A DNA stretch of 64,000 nt from Ignavibacteria bacterium (GTDB lineage: Bacteria > Bacteroidota > Ignavibacteria > Tepidaquicellales > Tepidaquicellaceae), in NCBI GenBank assembly GCA_016719565.1, contig JADJYU010000005.1, positions 434,001 through 498,000 on the forward strand, written 5' to 3'. Below are positions 20,001 through 28,462 of this stretch, one piece after another. The position numbers were made by a program, and so were the translations under genes. The notes below the pieces were generated by a model, which did no database searches, was not told where the DNA came from, and saw nothing but the letters and a program-made list of their open reading frames with translations. How positions within the stretch are numbered: position 1 is the stretch's first letter; each line of letters starts with the position of its first letter.

Positions 20001-20781
20001 CTCGCAATTCAACGCCGTTTGCGTCCCATACTTTTAATGAAGAGTATTTCATCTTTTCAACTCCCTGGTTGTCCTTAAACATAAGCGCATCTGCTCCGAC
20101 TACCATCTTTAATTTTGTGCCGGCATTTATGTTCAATCTTAGCTTTCCTTCGCCTTCAGGTTTTTTCTTAATTATAAAATCCTGCCGCATACCATCTTCC
20201 TTGTTAGTATAGTTTATTTTTATGATGTCATCTTCGATGTAAGCCATATTTCCTGCAGCACTTAGTTCACCTCCTGCTATATAATATTCATTATTGATCA
20301 TTGTTAATTTGAAATCTATGCTCCACTCTGGAATACTCTCATACTTTTTATCGCTTTCCTTAATACTCTTATCCCTGAGTTCAAAAAGCGGAATTTTGTT
20401 AATCCTATTTTTAGCGGTGAACCCGTCATTATGATAAATAAAACGGATATTGTTTGCCCGGTTAGGTGACTGAAATGCACCGAGTTCTTCGGAATAAGAA
20501 ATATTATATTCTTCCTTCTGAATATTTTCCATTGCCCCTGTGTACCAACCTTTGTCAATATCGTCTGAACCCGGCTGAATGCTGTCAGACTTGTCCAATG
20601 AATTATTGTCCGAATGTTTTTGGTTCTTAATAATATTTCCGAAGCAGGGCGGCGGAGGACATTTTAATTTAACTCCGGTGTTCCGCCCGCTTTCGGAGAA
20701 TTCGAAATTGAAATCTGAACCTTTAAATGAAAATAAAATTATTGAAATTAATGCAGCAATTGTAAAATTTCTAATGCTCAT
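14053..20781 (-). CDS. Giant secreted FG-GAP beta-propeller protein with dockerin-like tail
   Basis: This 2242-residue protein has a signal peptide (about 1-21) and an N-terminal domain of about 230 residues that I do not recognise. Next come fourteen integrin-like FG-GAP repeats (about 315-1190) with Ca-binding GDVNGDGYSD loops. Fourteen is two seven-bladed propellers. An Ig-like stretch and an IPT/TIG domain (about 1480-1560, TPESGPVGTTVTIGGVGFNP) follow. Then seven VCBS-type repeats (GDLDGDGKPD, about 1560-1900) would make a third propeller, followed by an ASH/choice-of-anchor-D Ig domain (FTIQNTGTDSLNITGI). The shared module and dockerin pair close the protein in GKITP. Unlike most genes here it has a Shine-Dalgarno match (GGAGGG) just before the ATG. 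A heptamer-derived insert lies at residues about 262-298. It is probably an adhesin or surface-matrix protein. Confidence 0.92.
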   Translation of the reverse strand: MSIRNFTIAALISIILFSFKGSDFNFEFSESGRNTGVKLKCPPPPCFGNIIKNQKHSDNNSLDKSDSIQPGSDDIDKGWYTGAMENIQKEEYNISYSEELGAFQSPNRANNIRFIYHNDGFTAKNRINKIPLFELRDKSIKESDKKYESIPEWSIDFKLTMINNEYYIAGGELSAAGNMAYIEDDIIKINYTNKEDGMRQDFIIKKKPEGEGKLRLNINAGTKLKMVVGADALMFKDNQGVEKMKYSSLKVWDANGVELRAYFEKSEKLQTTNDKLQIENQKSQIRNSKSQIQEDLKSFSIVVNDEDAVYPITIDPLSTTQSWKAESNQAGAYMGCSVATAGDVNGDGFSDVIVGAEGYDGGNRREGRAFVYHGSATGLSLTANWIAESDQDSAYFGNSVSTAGDVNGDGYSDIIIGAKQYTNGQKFEGKAFVWFGSSTGLGANGTPANADWWAESDQTRSYFGWSVSTAGDVNGDGYSDIIIGAPYYSNGQTSEGRTYFFYGTASGLPATANFTVESNSSTGLCGFSVSTAGDINGDGYSDVIIGGDALSNGQTNEGRVWVYHGSSVGISTATANWTAESNQTGAFFGHSVSTAGDVNGDGYSDILVGALNFDNGQTNEGKVFLWYGSSVGLIAGGGIPSNANWSYESNVANDQVGACVSTAGDVNGDGYADVIFYAGRVPFGLYNLDYAAAFYGGSTGLPLTPDWKQTDSVIYSYFGSQVATAGDINGDGISDVIIGSFNYSVPNPGDQYEGAAFVYNGSPNGLSSTAANWTADGNQASGAFGRSVSSAGDVNGDGYNDVIVGAYLYDNGETNEGRAFVYHGSANGLSLTANWTAEINRTNAGFGVSVSTAGDVNGDGYSDVIVGAHNYSNGESNEGGAFIYYGSSSGLSLSANHTLEINQVDAIFGYSVSTAGDVNGDGYSDVIIGAQNFDNGDSNEGKVFVYFGSSTGPASSFNWTAEGDQIDAKFGVSVSTAGDVNGDGYSDVIIGAMGFDNGQLDEGKTFVYFGSALGLSLTHNWTFESNQANGQLGISVSTAGDVNGDGYSDVIVSAHTYSNGQSAEGSAFLFHGSLTGLSLTPNWTGESNQAASQYGYSVCTAGDVNGDGYSDVIVGAPGISNGQGSEGRTYVYNGSPSGLSSTASRIMELDVSNAFLGVSVSTAGDVNGDGYSEVIAGASGFNASTTGGRAAVFYGNGITGKRATVRQFKPGTSFVITSGGLSGTNGQVRLNTFTKNPFGRSDGKIVYEYKANGVPFSGSIITNSVSSSGSGANTDLLIGGTPLNVDVSGLLTNKVYKWRARVQYNLVNNPYQKFGPWKYFSNYISNPQEGFKAITVDNTAPSISYSNLLNTSNMSNVSLTNVVITDASGVQGTSGSRPRVFFKRKQDVNSFYDNTNSTGGWKYSEASGSVSPFDFTINYTLLNGALTGQDTIQYFVTAQDIRPFGAVNVGITNGTFSAKPSSVNLTSIAFPVGGTINSYIISAYIFQSFTPESGPVGTTVTIGGVGFNPVPSNNAVYFGAVKVPVTAATGTSLTVIVPAGADHKNISVTNLASNLTCYSSKPFRVTFTSCPLPEFASKLDFVNQPATGLNITDFDEDGKPDVASFIAADSVSIMRNISSIGLLNLGSKISFAVGSGQFDINSGDLDGDGKPDIISVNSNDNTISVLRNTSTPGNINFALKSNFSTGSYPTSVATGDLDGDGKPDLAVTNLSNNNVSLFLNTSTVGNINFAPRVDFSSATLPISVGIGDIDGDGKPDIVIANNSSATITVLQNLSTSGNLNFSSALSRTTGSSPRSVSLGDIDGDGKAEIVVANTTSSTLSVFRNLSTAGSIDLSNKVDFVTGSSPRSVSLGDIDGDGKTDLTVSNANSSTVSVFRNTSSIGVINSGSFAGKVDFSTNSSPQTARAGDLDLDGKPDITLAQSNINGISILRNLASGSPLTEINVKGNNLSIPDGTVTTTSANHTDFDTIVAGGNKIRTFTIQNTGTDSLNITGITITGANASLFSPGTLTPAGKIMPGDSAKFTLTFTPDSAGTKNAVVNIASTDCDEKNYDFAVKGNSLPATKQLNLTMFIQGFYDSGTDAMISDTVQVKIRNSSSPYAIVDSSKANVNSSGQGTFLFSKAVNEVNYYLDLRHRNSVETWSKAAQIFTASMLTYNFSTAATQAYGDNMPQINAAPLRFGNYSGDVNQDGIIDLADGSLIDNDAFNFESGYLPTDLNGDEVTDLADAVFADNNSFNFVGKITP
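19890..19992 (-). repeat. Heptamer repeat tract inside a coding sequence
   Basis: The plus strand shows ATTTGTA/ATTTGTC/GTTTGTA units and, next to them, related GATCTGGGATTTTTGATTTT units with the same spacing. Three heptamers equal seven codons, so the tract encodes a peptide with a seven-residue period: KLQTTND-KLQIENQ-KSQIRNS-KSQIQED. It joins the N-terminal domain to the first FG-GAP repeat of the 2242-residue protein. Confidence 0.75.
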
Positions 20782-20848
20782 TTTTCCCTCCGAAAATATG
20801 ATTGATTAATTAATTTTACAAATTACGGATTTTCATATCTTACTCCAA

Positions 20849-20863
20849 CCAAACTTTTTTGCG
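20849..20863. promoter_or_regulatory. CAAA-TTTG box in a divergent promoter
   Basis: CCAAACTTTTTTGCG is the reverse-complement form of the box (CGCAAAAAAGTTTGG). It lies about 121 bases before the ATG of SPYFN copy 3 and about 70 bases upstream of the 2242-residue gene. Confidence 0.35.
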
Positions 20864-20970
20864 ATTCTTACAGACTAATCATATAAAATGAGGCTGAATA
20901 TATCAAAAATAAGCTATAATTTAACTTCTGAATATTATATTCTTACAGAATTATCCAGTCAAATTTTTTT

Positions 20971-22464
20971 ATGAAGGATTCCAAGCTAATAAATTTAATT
21001 AAGACATTTACACCGCATGAATTCCGGGAATTAGAATTATTCACAGATTCGCCTTACTTCAATCGCGGGCGAAACTTATCGGCGTTTTTCAAATGTCTGA
21101 AGAAATATTACCCGGGATTTGAAGAAGAAAGTTTCAGCGAAGAGAATTTTTATGAAGAATTGTATCCCGGTAAAAAGTATGATAAGTTAAAATCAAAAAC
21201 TTTAATACATACACTGTCTTCCGAAATGTTTAAACTCTGCAAAGAATTTCTTATTCAGACCGGGCTGAATGAAGATTCGCACAAGAGAGAATACTATCTC
21301 TTGAACAGGCTCAGAGAGAAGCGATCTTACAAAGAATTTGAGAAAATATTTAATACTTCCACTGCCAATAAAGAACTCCCGGAAAAAGGAGGTGCCCTTG
21401 ATTTTATTAATCAATTTTATTCAGCTCAAAACTTTATGGTGTACTGTATTGAAAATGGAGATATTTCAGGAGCAGTTGACTCTATCATATCACAGGGTGA
21501 ATGTTTTGCCGTGGCAGCACTAATAAAAGGTTACCGAAATCCTGAATTGAGCATCGCGGCAAAGACGCATAATGTTAATTTCAGAGAAAATCTAATTGAT
21601 AATCTCATGAGTCATCTTGATTCACCGGGAGTTTTGGAAGTAATGAAAAAAAATAATGATAAATTTTATCCCTATGTTGCGGTAAACTATGCGGCATACC
21701 TGATGATGAAACATACAGAAGATCATAAATACTATTTTGAATTTAAAAAAATGGTAGATGAATACTATTCTCTTTTTGGTCAGAGTGAAAGATTTTATTT
21801 ATATGCAATGCTTATCTCATACTGTTCTATGCAATGTCGGAATGACAATCCTGAAATATTCGGAAGAGAGCAATTCGAAATCCATAAAAGATCTGTTGAG
21901 CTTGGTGTGTATAAAAACAGTGAGAATGATATTATGGATATAGTTAAATTCAGGAATATTGCTATCTGCGCATTTACATTCAATGAAACAGACTGGTTCG
22001 AAACTTTCGTCAATGATTTTATAAACGAATTAAAGCCGGAATACCGTGAAAACATGAGGTATTTTTCATATGCATATGTTCATTTCGGAAGAAAAGAATT
22101 CGGTAAATCCCTTGAAAATCTTATAATGGTTCATGATGATTTCTTTTATTTTAAAATGGATGCAAAGAAACTGCTGCTTCTTATATATTTTGAACTCGGT
22201 TATTTTGAGCAGGCAAATTCTCTCATAAAATCCGTAAAGGAATACATTGCAAATACAAAAGATCTTACGGATAAAATAAAAGACCGTGAAAGAATTTTTA
22301 TTAAAGCAGTAAATGAATTATTGAATTTAAAAGAATCCGGAAACAAAAAAGATATCGGCATTCTTGAAACAGAAATATCAAAAGACCTTAATCTTACTTT
22401 TAAGATATGGCTTCTGGAAAAGGTGAATGAATTAAAAGGCGATCGGTCACCCCGTGCGGGTTGA
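20971..22464 (+). CDS. SPYFN-family helical protein, copy 3
   Basis: This 497-residue protein starts at ATG 20971 with MKDSKLINLIKTFTPHEF, the clearest early-type N-terminus of the set. It carries DSPYFNRGRNL and LYPGKKYDK. Near the C-terminus it shows the pattern shared by most copies: a helix pair around KSLENLI, then LLLIYFELGYFEQANSLIKS, then a Trp-containing end helix (FKIWLLEKVNEL). It ends with a short basic tail (DRSPRAG) that other copies lack, probably where the original stop was lost. No signal peptide is present. The ATG faces the start of the 2242-residue surface gene across 189 bases, and no Shine-Dalgarno match is visible on this side. Confidence 0.85.
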   Translation: MKDSKLINLIKTFTPHEFRELELFTDSPYFNRGRNLSAFFKCLKKYYPGFEEESFSEENFYEELYPGKKYDKLKSKTLIHTLSSEMFKLCKEFLIQTGLNEDSHKREYYLLNRLREKRSYKEFEKIFNTSTANKELPEKGGALDFINQFYSAQNFMVYCIENGDISGAVDSIISQGECFAVAALIKGYRNPELSIAAKTHNVNFRENLIDNLMSHLDSPGVLEVMKKNNDKFYPYVAVNYAAYLMMKHTEDHKYYFEFKKMVDEYYSLFGQSERFYLYAMLISYCSMQCRNDNPEIFGREQFEIHKRSVELGVYKNSENDIMDIVKFRNIAICAFTFNETDWFETFVNDFINELKPEYRENMRYFSYAYVHFGRKEFGKSLENLIMVHDDFFYFKMDAKKLLLLIYFELGYFEQANSLIKSVKEYIANTKDLTDKIKDRERIFIKAVNELLNLKESGNKKDIGILETEISKDLNLTFKIWLLEKVNELKGDRSPRAG

Positions 22465-22562
22465 CATTCCTAAAACGATCTTAAAATAACACATGAATTT
22501 TCGATCAATATTTTTCATAGAAATGTGCTGCAAAAATTATCAAATTCTAAAATTTTAATTTA

Positions 22563-22637
22563 AGACCAGATGTCAGATTGAACTGACAACCTGTTGGATC
22601 AATCAGGATCTCAGTGGTGATCCAAAGGCTGCCGGTT
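22563..22637. repeat. Candidate three-way junction, unrelated in sequence to the 60-nt element
   Basis: TGTCAG (22571-22576) pairs with CTGACA (22583-22588), and TTGGATCA (22594-22601) pairs with TGATCCAA (22618-22625). A weak outer ACC/GGT pairing closes the pair. The site sits in the convergent gap between SPYFN copy 3 and the split FG-GAP gene. It could act as a transcription end for either strand, although no T run follows. Confidence 0.4.
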
Positions 22638-22701
22638 AATCTTTCTCGATTGTGAAATGTAACTTACTTACTTCCAGTCATTTTGATGAAATTATACTTT
22701 A

Positions 22702-25476
22702 TTACGGTCGCACTATGCCCACAAAATTAAACGCATTATTATCTGAAACCGCAGCATCAGCAAGATCTGTTACATCATCTCCGTTCACATCCGTCGGAAG
22801 ATACCCCGATGCAAAGTTGAACGCGTCATTGTCTATAAGACTGCCGTCACTCAGATCTATAACTCCGTCCTGATTTACATCGCCTGAGTAATTTCCGAAT
22901 CTTAAAGGTGATGAATCTATTTGAATCAAATTATTTCCGAATGCCTGGGATGAAGAAGATGACAGATCATAATTTGCCGGAGAAGTTCTAGAGAATGAAT
23001 TTGAATTTGCACTCCAGGTCTCAATGCTGTTTCTGTGCTTTACGGATATAAAATAATTTCCGTCAGCAGCGCCGCCGAAATTTAATACCGCGTTGCCTGT
23101 TGATGATACTACAGCTTTTGATACATCTGCTGTTGTATAAGGTGAAATTGAATTTCTAAGCTCGACAGTAATCGTATCACTCACCTGCTGATCATTTGCA
23201 CTGTTATAAAATCCTTCGATGTACATACTTAGATTCAATGTTATATTCGGACTAAGAGCAACTGCAACGGGACTGTAATTTCCGTGAATGTCCTGCGCGA
23301 CTATGAAATAATAAAACAGTCCGCTCAAAGGCGATGTATCAACATACGCAGAATCAACAGTCGTGGCATAAGGAGTTTCTGAATTAGGGTTTATGGTTGG
23401 TGAATAACTTCTGAACAGAATATAATTCAAAAGATCCGGCGCTGAACTTCTCTTCCAAGTAAGCTGCACATCATCTATAACGGCAGATGCATTAAACGGC
23501 GAGACCATTAAAGGAGCGATGTTGTCAATACTTCTTCCGTAAACTATATTCGATCTCCAGAAATTATTCTGATTATTTGTCCGCGCAGTGATCCTGTAAT
23601 AAAGCGTTCCGTTATTTCCCGAAACAGAATCAAAAGGAGTATCGTCGGTATAAGCGTAAAACGATTCTCTTGTTGCGGGAATGTAAGCTATATTTTCCCA
23701 GAAGAATCCGCCGCTTCCCGGCGGCAGACTTCTCTGAATAAGATAATCAGTTATCATATCAGTGCCGGTAATATCATATGCGCTTCTCGTCCATTTCAAA
23801 TTTACTTTTCCGCCCTGATCATTCGGCACATCTTTGACGCTGATGAGAATGGGTTTCACAGAAGGCGGCGAAGACAAGTAAAGATATGCGGCGCCGCTTC
23901 CTCCGCCGAAAATTTCATTTCCGGGACCGCCGACAAGAATATCTTCAATGCCGTCGCCGTTAATATCACCTGCATTGCTGACGCAGGACCCGAACTCTTC
24001 ACCGTATTGATTTGAATATAGCAGAATGTCATAGGAATTATCTGCACTGTAACCTCCGAAATAAATATATGATCTTCCTTTATTGATATCAAACTTCCTT
24101 TCACCAATAAGGACGTCGTCAAATCCGTCATTATTTACATCTCCTGCTCCTGATACAGAATAGCCGAACTCAGAATGGAAGCCGAAATATTCAGCATCAT
24201 GGTTATAGTCGAGGTCTGATCCTCCGAAATATAAATACGCTTTGCCGCGACTAACATTTGCATAAGGAGAGCCGACTATGAAATCATCATATCCATCACC
24301 GTTCACGTCACCTGCTCCTGATACACCGGAGCCAAAATAATCATAATCATTCTCTCCTGAAATCACCCTGAGAGATAATGAATTTCCCAAAACAGTATAC
24401 ACACCTCCTGTTGTATCATATCCGGGAGCTCCGGCGAGAATATCAGAATATCCGTCACCGTTCAGATCCCCTGCATGGGAAACGCTTAATCCGAGATTAT
24501 CATTTACTGCTGATCCCGTAATACCATAGTCCGAAACAGTATCCATCGGACTTCCTCCGTAATAAACTTGAAATCTGCCTCTTGAACTTGCATATGACGG
24601 CGCCCCAATCAGTAAATCCGAGTAACCGTCACCGTTCATGTCTCCTGCAGTGGAAATTGCATTTCCAAATCTCGAATTAGTTGTTAAACCGCTCATTCTC
24701 AGATCATGGACAGTGTCCACATTTACGCCTCCGTAATAAACATAAACTCTGCCTTGCTGTGAATTATATTCCGGTGCTCCAATTGCAAAGTCATCATATC
24801 CGTCAGCATTAATATCTCCCAAGCCGGATACTGCCCAGCCAAACCAGCTGAAATCATCTAAACCATTTATGATCAAGTCAGGTATTGTATCCGGATTTGC
24901 CGAACCGAAATGTATATATACTCTTCCTCTTGCGAAATCCCCGTATGACGGAGCGCCTGCAATATAATCATCATATCCGTCACCGTTAAGATCCCCTGCA
25001 TCTGAAATAGATGCTCCCAGTTGACTCTGGAACGCTCCGTATGTTATAACATCTGGAATATCATTACCCGTTAGCGAGTTCTTATAAATGTATATTTTTC
25101 CTTTGTTTGAATTATGACCGGGAGCTCCCACTATGAAGTCTTTGTACCCGTCGCCGTTTATGTCACCGCCGCCGCCGACTGCCCATCCGAAAGAATTACT
25201 TGTCGCCTCTCCGGTCATGATCATATCAGGAACATTATTCATTGCCGTTCCTCCGTAAAAAAGATAAGCTCTGCCTTTAAGCGTTTGGTATCCCTGAGCC
25301 CCAATAAGTATATCTGAAAATCCGTCGCCGTTCACATCTCCCACTCCGGAGACTCTCCCGAATTGAATCCCTGTCAGCTCCCCGGTAAATACAACATCAG
25401 CGGTATTGTCCATCACAGGTCCTCCGTAATAAATATAAGCTCTTCCTCTTACTGAAGAATAATTGCGGAGCAGCAA
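22702..25476 (-). pseudogene. C-terminal part of a frameshifted FG-GAP dockerin protein
   Basis: This frame encodes 924 residues: nine FG-GAP repeats, fibronectin-III-like domains (about 555-750), the shared module (HRNSIETWS) and a dockerin pair ending in GIVRP rather than GKITP. It has no signal peptide of its own. The first residues (from SSVRGRAYIYYGG) continue the FG-GAP repeat broken off in the upstream frame. The N-terminal fragment at 25397-26380 contributes five repeats. Together they make fourteen, the same count as in the two intact FG-GAP proteins of this window, so this was one gene of about 1,225 codons. A one-base change near 25459-25466 separates the frames. It may be a real mutation, a phase switch or a sequencing error. 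Confidence 0.85.
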
Positions 25477-26380
25477 TTAACAGATCCGAATATCCGTCAC
25501 CGTTTACATCGCCGGCGTCAGCTACGCTTTGTCCAAGGAAACCGCTTGCAGTTTCGCCTGTGAAAGTAACGTCTGCAATAGTATCCATGTTAGATCCTCC
25601 GTAAAACATGTATGCAGCTCCCGTAAAAGATGAAACTGCGTAAGCGCCTACAAGCACATCCGAAAAGCCGTCTCCGTTTACATCACCTGCGCCTGAAAGT
25701 GAAAATCCAAAGAATCCTCCCGACACGACACCTTCAAGTGTTTTATCTGCAATGTTATCCATGATCAATCCGCCGTAATAAATGTAAGCCCGTCCTCTGT
25801 TTCCGGAATATGCATAACCACTGACTATCACATCCGAAAAACCGTCGCCATTTACATCGCCGGCAGTTGAGACAGAATAGCCGAAGTTGATATTCCCCGT
25901 TCCGGTAAGAACAACATCAGCAATATTATCCATATTATATCCGCCGTAGTAAATATAAGCTCTTCCTATTCCTAAAGAGTATCCGTAAGCTCCGACTATT
26001 ACATCGCTGTATCCGTCGCCGTTTACATCACCTGCATCAGATACTGAAATCCCGAAAAAATTATTAGCCGCTTCTCCGTTAAGTACGAATGAAGGTGTAG
26101 AAGACATTATTGGACCGCCGAAGTAGATGTATGCTCTTCCTGCGCTTGAATTTGTAAAATGAGCTCCGGTAATAATATCATCATATCCGTCGCCGTTGAG
26201 GTCTCCGCAGTTTGATACTGAATAACCAAAACGCTGAGACGCCACCAAACCGTTTATGGACTGGAGACTGGTTGCATCGGATTGAAATTCCGGCTCTCTT
26301 TCATATTCATTTTGCGCTGTTAACGCGCCAGTTACCATAAATAAAAACACGATCGCTAAAAAAGCTGATTTGGTATTCAT
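25397..26380 (-). pseudogene. N-terminal part of the frameshifted FG-GAP protein
   Basis: This frame encodes a signal peptide (MNTKSAFLAIVFLFMVTGAL, then TAQ), then five FG-GAP repeats with GD[VL]NGDG[YF][SD]D loops. The frame breaks after DLLIAAPQ and runs into 17 unrelated residues (LFFSKRKSLYLL...) before a stop. The nucleotides there still encode SSVRGRAYIYYGG in the next frame. The ATG is preceded by AGGAGA at a good distance, so initiation is well supported. If the break is real, the product is a secreted propeller fragment without the anchoring tail. The gene is divergent from SPYFN copy 4. Confidence 0.85.
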
Positions 26381-26440
26381 TGTATTTCTCCTTTCATTTT
26401 TTTCAATATATTATTCTTTAAAACTTATTACTTAAATAAC

Positions 26441-26538
26441 AGCGAAGCAAATTAACCGCTTATTATCGGGAGAGAAAATAAGAGACAGTAAATCGCTTCG
26501 CTAAAAAAATAAATTTGAATGAGGTATTTTCTCTCCCG
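26441..26538. ncRNA. Possible H-type pseudoknot or structured leader
   Basis: AGCGAAGC (26441-26448) is the exact complement of GCTTCGCT (26495-26502). CGGGAGAGAAAATA (26467-26480) is the exact complement of TATTTTCTCTCCCG (26525-26538). The arms alternate in order a-b-a'-b', which is a pseudoknot topology on either strand. If transcribed leftwards it would lie in the 5' leader of the FG-GAP gene, about 60-160 bases before its start. The pairing is seen; transcription and function are not shown. Confidence 0.4.
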
Positions 26539-26578
26539 TGAATATACTGAGGCAAGTTATCAACGAATTACAATTTTG

Positions 26579-26602
26579 TCAAAGAAATATTTCCGGAAAT
26601 GT
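26579..26602. promoter_or_regulatory. CAAAG box plus palindrome
   Basis: GTCAAAGAAATATTTCCGG begins 119 bases before the ATG of SPYFN copy 4 and runs into the 12-base palindrome ATTTCCGGAAAT. It lies about 200 bases from the start of the divergent FG-GAP gene. Confidence 0.4.
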
Positions 26603-26698
26603 TACCCGTGATTCTTAATTAATTCTTTGTTATTATTATGAAATGACTGGCAATTAGGATTTTAATCCGCAATACATAAAAAATAAGTTACCCCGATT

Positions 26699-28144
26699 AT
26701 GACGAATTCAAAGTTAATTCCAATACTAAAAAAGCTTTCTAAAGAAGAGATCAGAGAGTTTGACAAATTCCTGTCGTCTCCTTTTTTCGGCTGTAAAAAA
26801 TTTGTGCTGAATTTTTACAGGGAACTGACAAAACTTTATCCGTCGTTTGCGGAAAGCAAAACGGATAAGAAAAAAATATTTGAAAAACTTTACGGCGGGA
26901 AAAAATATAATGACGGACTGACGAGAAGAATTATTTCCGATCTGATTAGATATGCTGAAGAATATTTAAAACTGAAAAATTTCAGCGGCAATAATATTTT
27001 TCAAAAACATTGTTTACTGAATGAGCTTAGGATAAGAAATCTCGGCGATCAGTTCAGAATAAGATCCGAAAGCATGCTTAAAAAAATAAAGGCAGCCGAT
27101 CAGGTAAACCCGGAATCACTGCTTGAAACTTATTTTGTAAACATGGAAGTAAAGGAATTCAGAACGCATTTAAGAGATTCGAAGATGCATGAGGCGTATG
27201 CTCTGACAGTGGAAACGTTTACGGTTTTTTATCTGAGAATAATTTACTCTTATATAAATCACCGGAATACTTTTTCAAGAGAGATAAAAAAAAGCAATAA
27301 GCTTGCGGATGAATTTATCCGGAATCTGAATTTTAAAGAATTCTTAAACTATCTTGAAAATAATGACAGCCGGTATTCCGTCTATCTGAAAATGGTCTTG
27401 TACAGTTACAACATAGTCAGTGATAAGAATGACAGGGAAAGCTATTACAAACTGAATCAGCTTTTGAAAGACAATCCCGGATATTTCTCGGAATGGGAGG
27501 TTAAAAATTTATATGTGAACATTATAAAATTCCTGAGTTATCAGAACGATAATTATGATAATATATTTATTGATGAAGAATATTTTTTATATGAAAAATT
27601 TTTAAGCGGGTATTATATACCCAACCCGTCACTTACTCTGCAGATTAGCTTTTGCAGAAATTACATTAACATCTGCAGGCAGAAAGGCGAATTCGGCAGA
27701 ATTAAAGCTTTCCGTAAAAAATACTCTGAATATTTTCCCGCGGATTACAAAGACGATCTGGTCAGTCTGTGCGAATCCGTATATCATTTTGAAAAGAAAA
27801 ATTTCACAGGTTCAGTCAATTATGCGTCAAAGGTTAATTTCAACAAAGATGTCTTCAAATTTGATATTAAGATTCTAAAAATAAAAAACTTTTATGAGCT
27901 TGGTTATTTCGAATCAGCTTACACTGAACTTGATACGCTGAAGCATCTTTTTTCTTCGACAGAAAATATCAAACCCGGAGCTTTATTAAAGGGTAAGAAT
28001 TTTGCAAAATATTTCTCTTCCATATTGAACATTAAAATGGGAAATAAAAAAAAGGAAAGTCATCTTCTGAAAAAGCTTCTGCTAAAGGAAAAAAATATCT
28101 TAGAAAAAAACTGGCTGATACTAAAAGCCAAAGAGCTTGGCTGA
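26699..28144 (+). CDS. SPYFN-family helical protein, copy 4
   Basis: This 481-residue protein starts at ATG 26699 (MTNSKLIPILKKLSKEEIREF). The N-terminal block has SSPFFGCKKFV instead of SPYFN and LYGGKKYNDG instead of FPGKEYNYG, so it is one of the more divergent members. It is strongly basic. Late residues NFYELGYFESAYTELDTLKH match the family's penultimate helical pair, and the end LEKNWLILKAKELG keeps the tryptophan. It stands alone, divergent from the frameshifted FG-GAP gene and convergent with the SBBP protein. No signal peptide, membrane segment or catalytic motif is visible. Confidence 0.85.
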   Translation: MTNSKLIPILKKLSKEEIREFDKFLSSPFFGCKKFVLNFYRELTKLYPSFAESKTDKKKIFEKLYGGKKYNDGLTRRIISDLIRYAEEYLKLKNFSGNNIFQKHCLLNELRIRNLGDQFRIRSESMLKKIKAADQVNPESLLETYFVNMEVKEFRTHLRDSKMHEAYALTVETFTVFYLRIIYSYINHRNTFSREIKKSNKLADEFIRNLNFKEFLNYLENNDSRYSVYLKMVLYSYNIVSDKNDRESYYKLNQLLKDNPGYFSEWEVKNLYVNIIKFLSYQNDNYDNIFIDEEYFLYEKFLSGYYIPNPSLTLQISFCRNYINICRQKGEFGRIKAFRKKYSEYFPADYKDDLVSLCESVYHFEKKNFTGSVNYASKVNFNKDVFKFDIKILKIKNFYELGYFESAYTELDTLKHLFSSTENIKPGALLKGKNFAKYFSSILNIKMGNKKKESHLLKKLLLKEKNILEKNWLILKAKELG

Positions 28145-28460
28145 AGTTTATTACCCCCGGGGGAGTCTCCTGCACTTTGGAACTCCGTAATTTAATTTCA
28201 AATTACAAATAACAAATTTCAAATATTTTCCTTAGCGAAGTCTCCTGCTCATTGGGACTCCGTAATTTAATATCAAATTACAAATGACGAATTTATAAAT
28301 ATTTTTCCCTCAGACTTATTGCTCTTTAATATTGCATACAAATTAATTTTTTCTGAACTATCGCAAAATGGTCTATATTTGTTGTTTTTTACATATTATT
28401 CATTTATCATTTATCATTTAAAACTGTTTATATTAACTGTTAACTATTAACTATTAACTG
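28145..28460. other. Convergent gap with a duplicated segment and heptamers
   Basis: The 316 bases hold no gene. The palindrome CCCCCGGGGG (28154-28163) stands out against AT-rich surroundings. A segment starting AGTCTCCTGC and continuing ACTCCGTAATTTAAT..TCAAATTACAAAT occurs twice (about 28164-28210 and 28239-28284). In the first copy GGAGT pairs with ACTCC. CAAATTA-type heptamers follow each copy. Confidence 0.6.
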
Positions 28461-28462
28461 TC
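28401..28462 (-). repeat. CATTTAT and CTATTAA heptamer arrays
   Basis: Three CATTTAT units (28401-28420) are followed by about four CTATTAA/CTGTTAA units (28431-28460). The second array ends at the stop codon (28461-28463) of the SBBP gene. Confidence 0.8.

Larger units (their letters stand above)
26381..26698. other. Divergent promoter region with a pseudoknot-like structure
   Basis: The 318 bases between the FG-GAP gene and SPYFN copy 4 hold no gene. They carry two interlocked inverted repeats (26441-26538) and the shared CAAAG box, next to a perfect palindrome ATTTCCGGAAAT (26588-26599). AAAAAATAAGTTA lies just before the copy 4 ATG. Confidence 0.6.
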
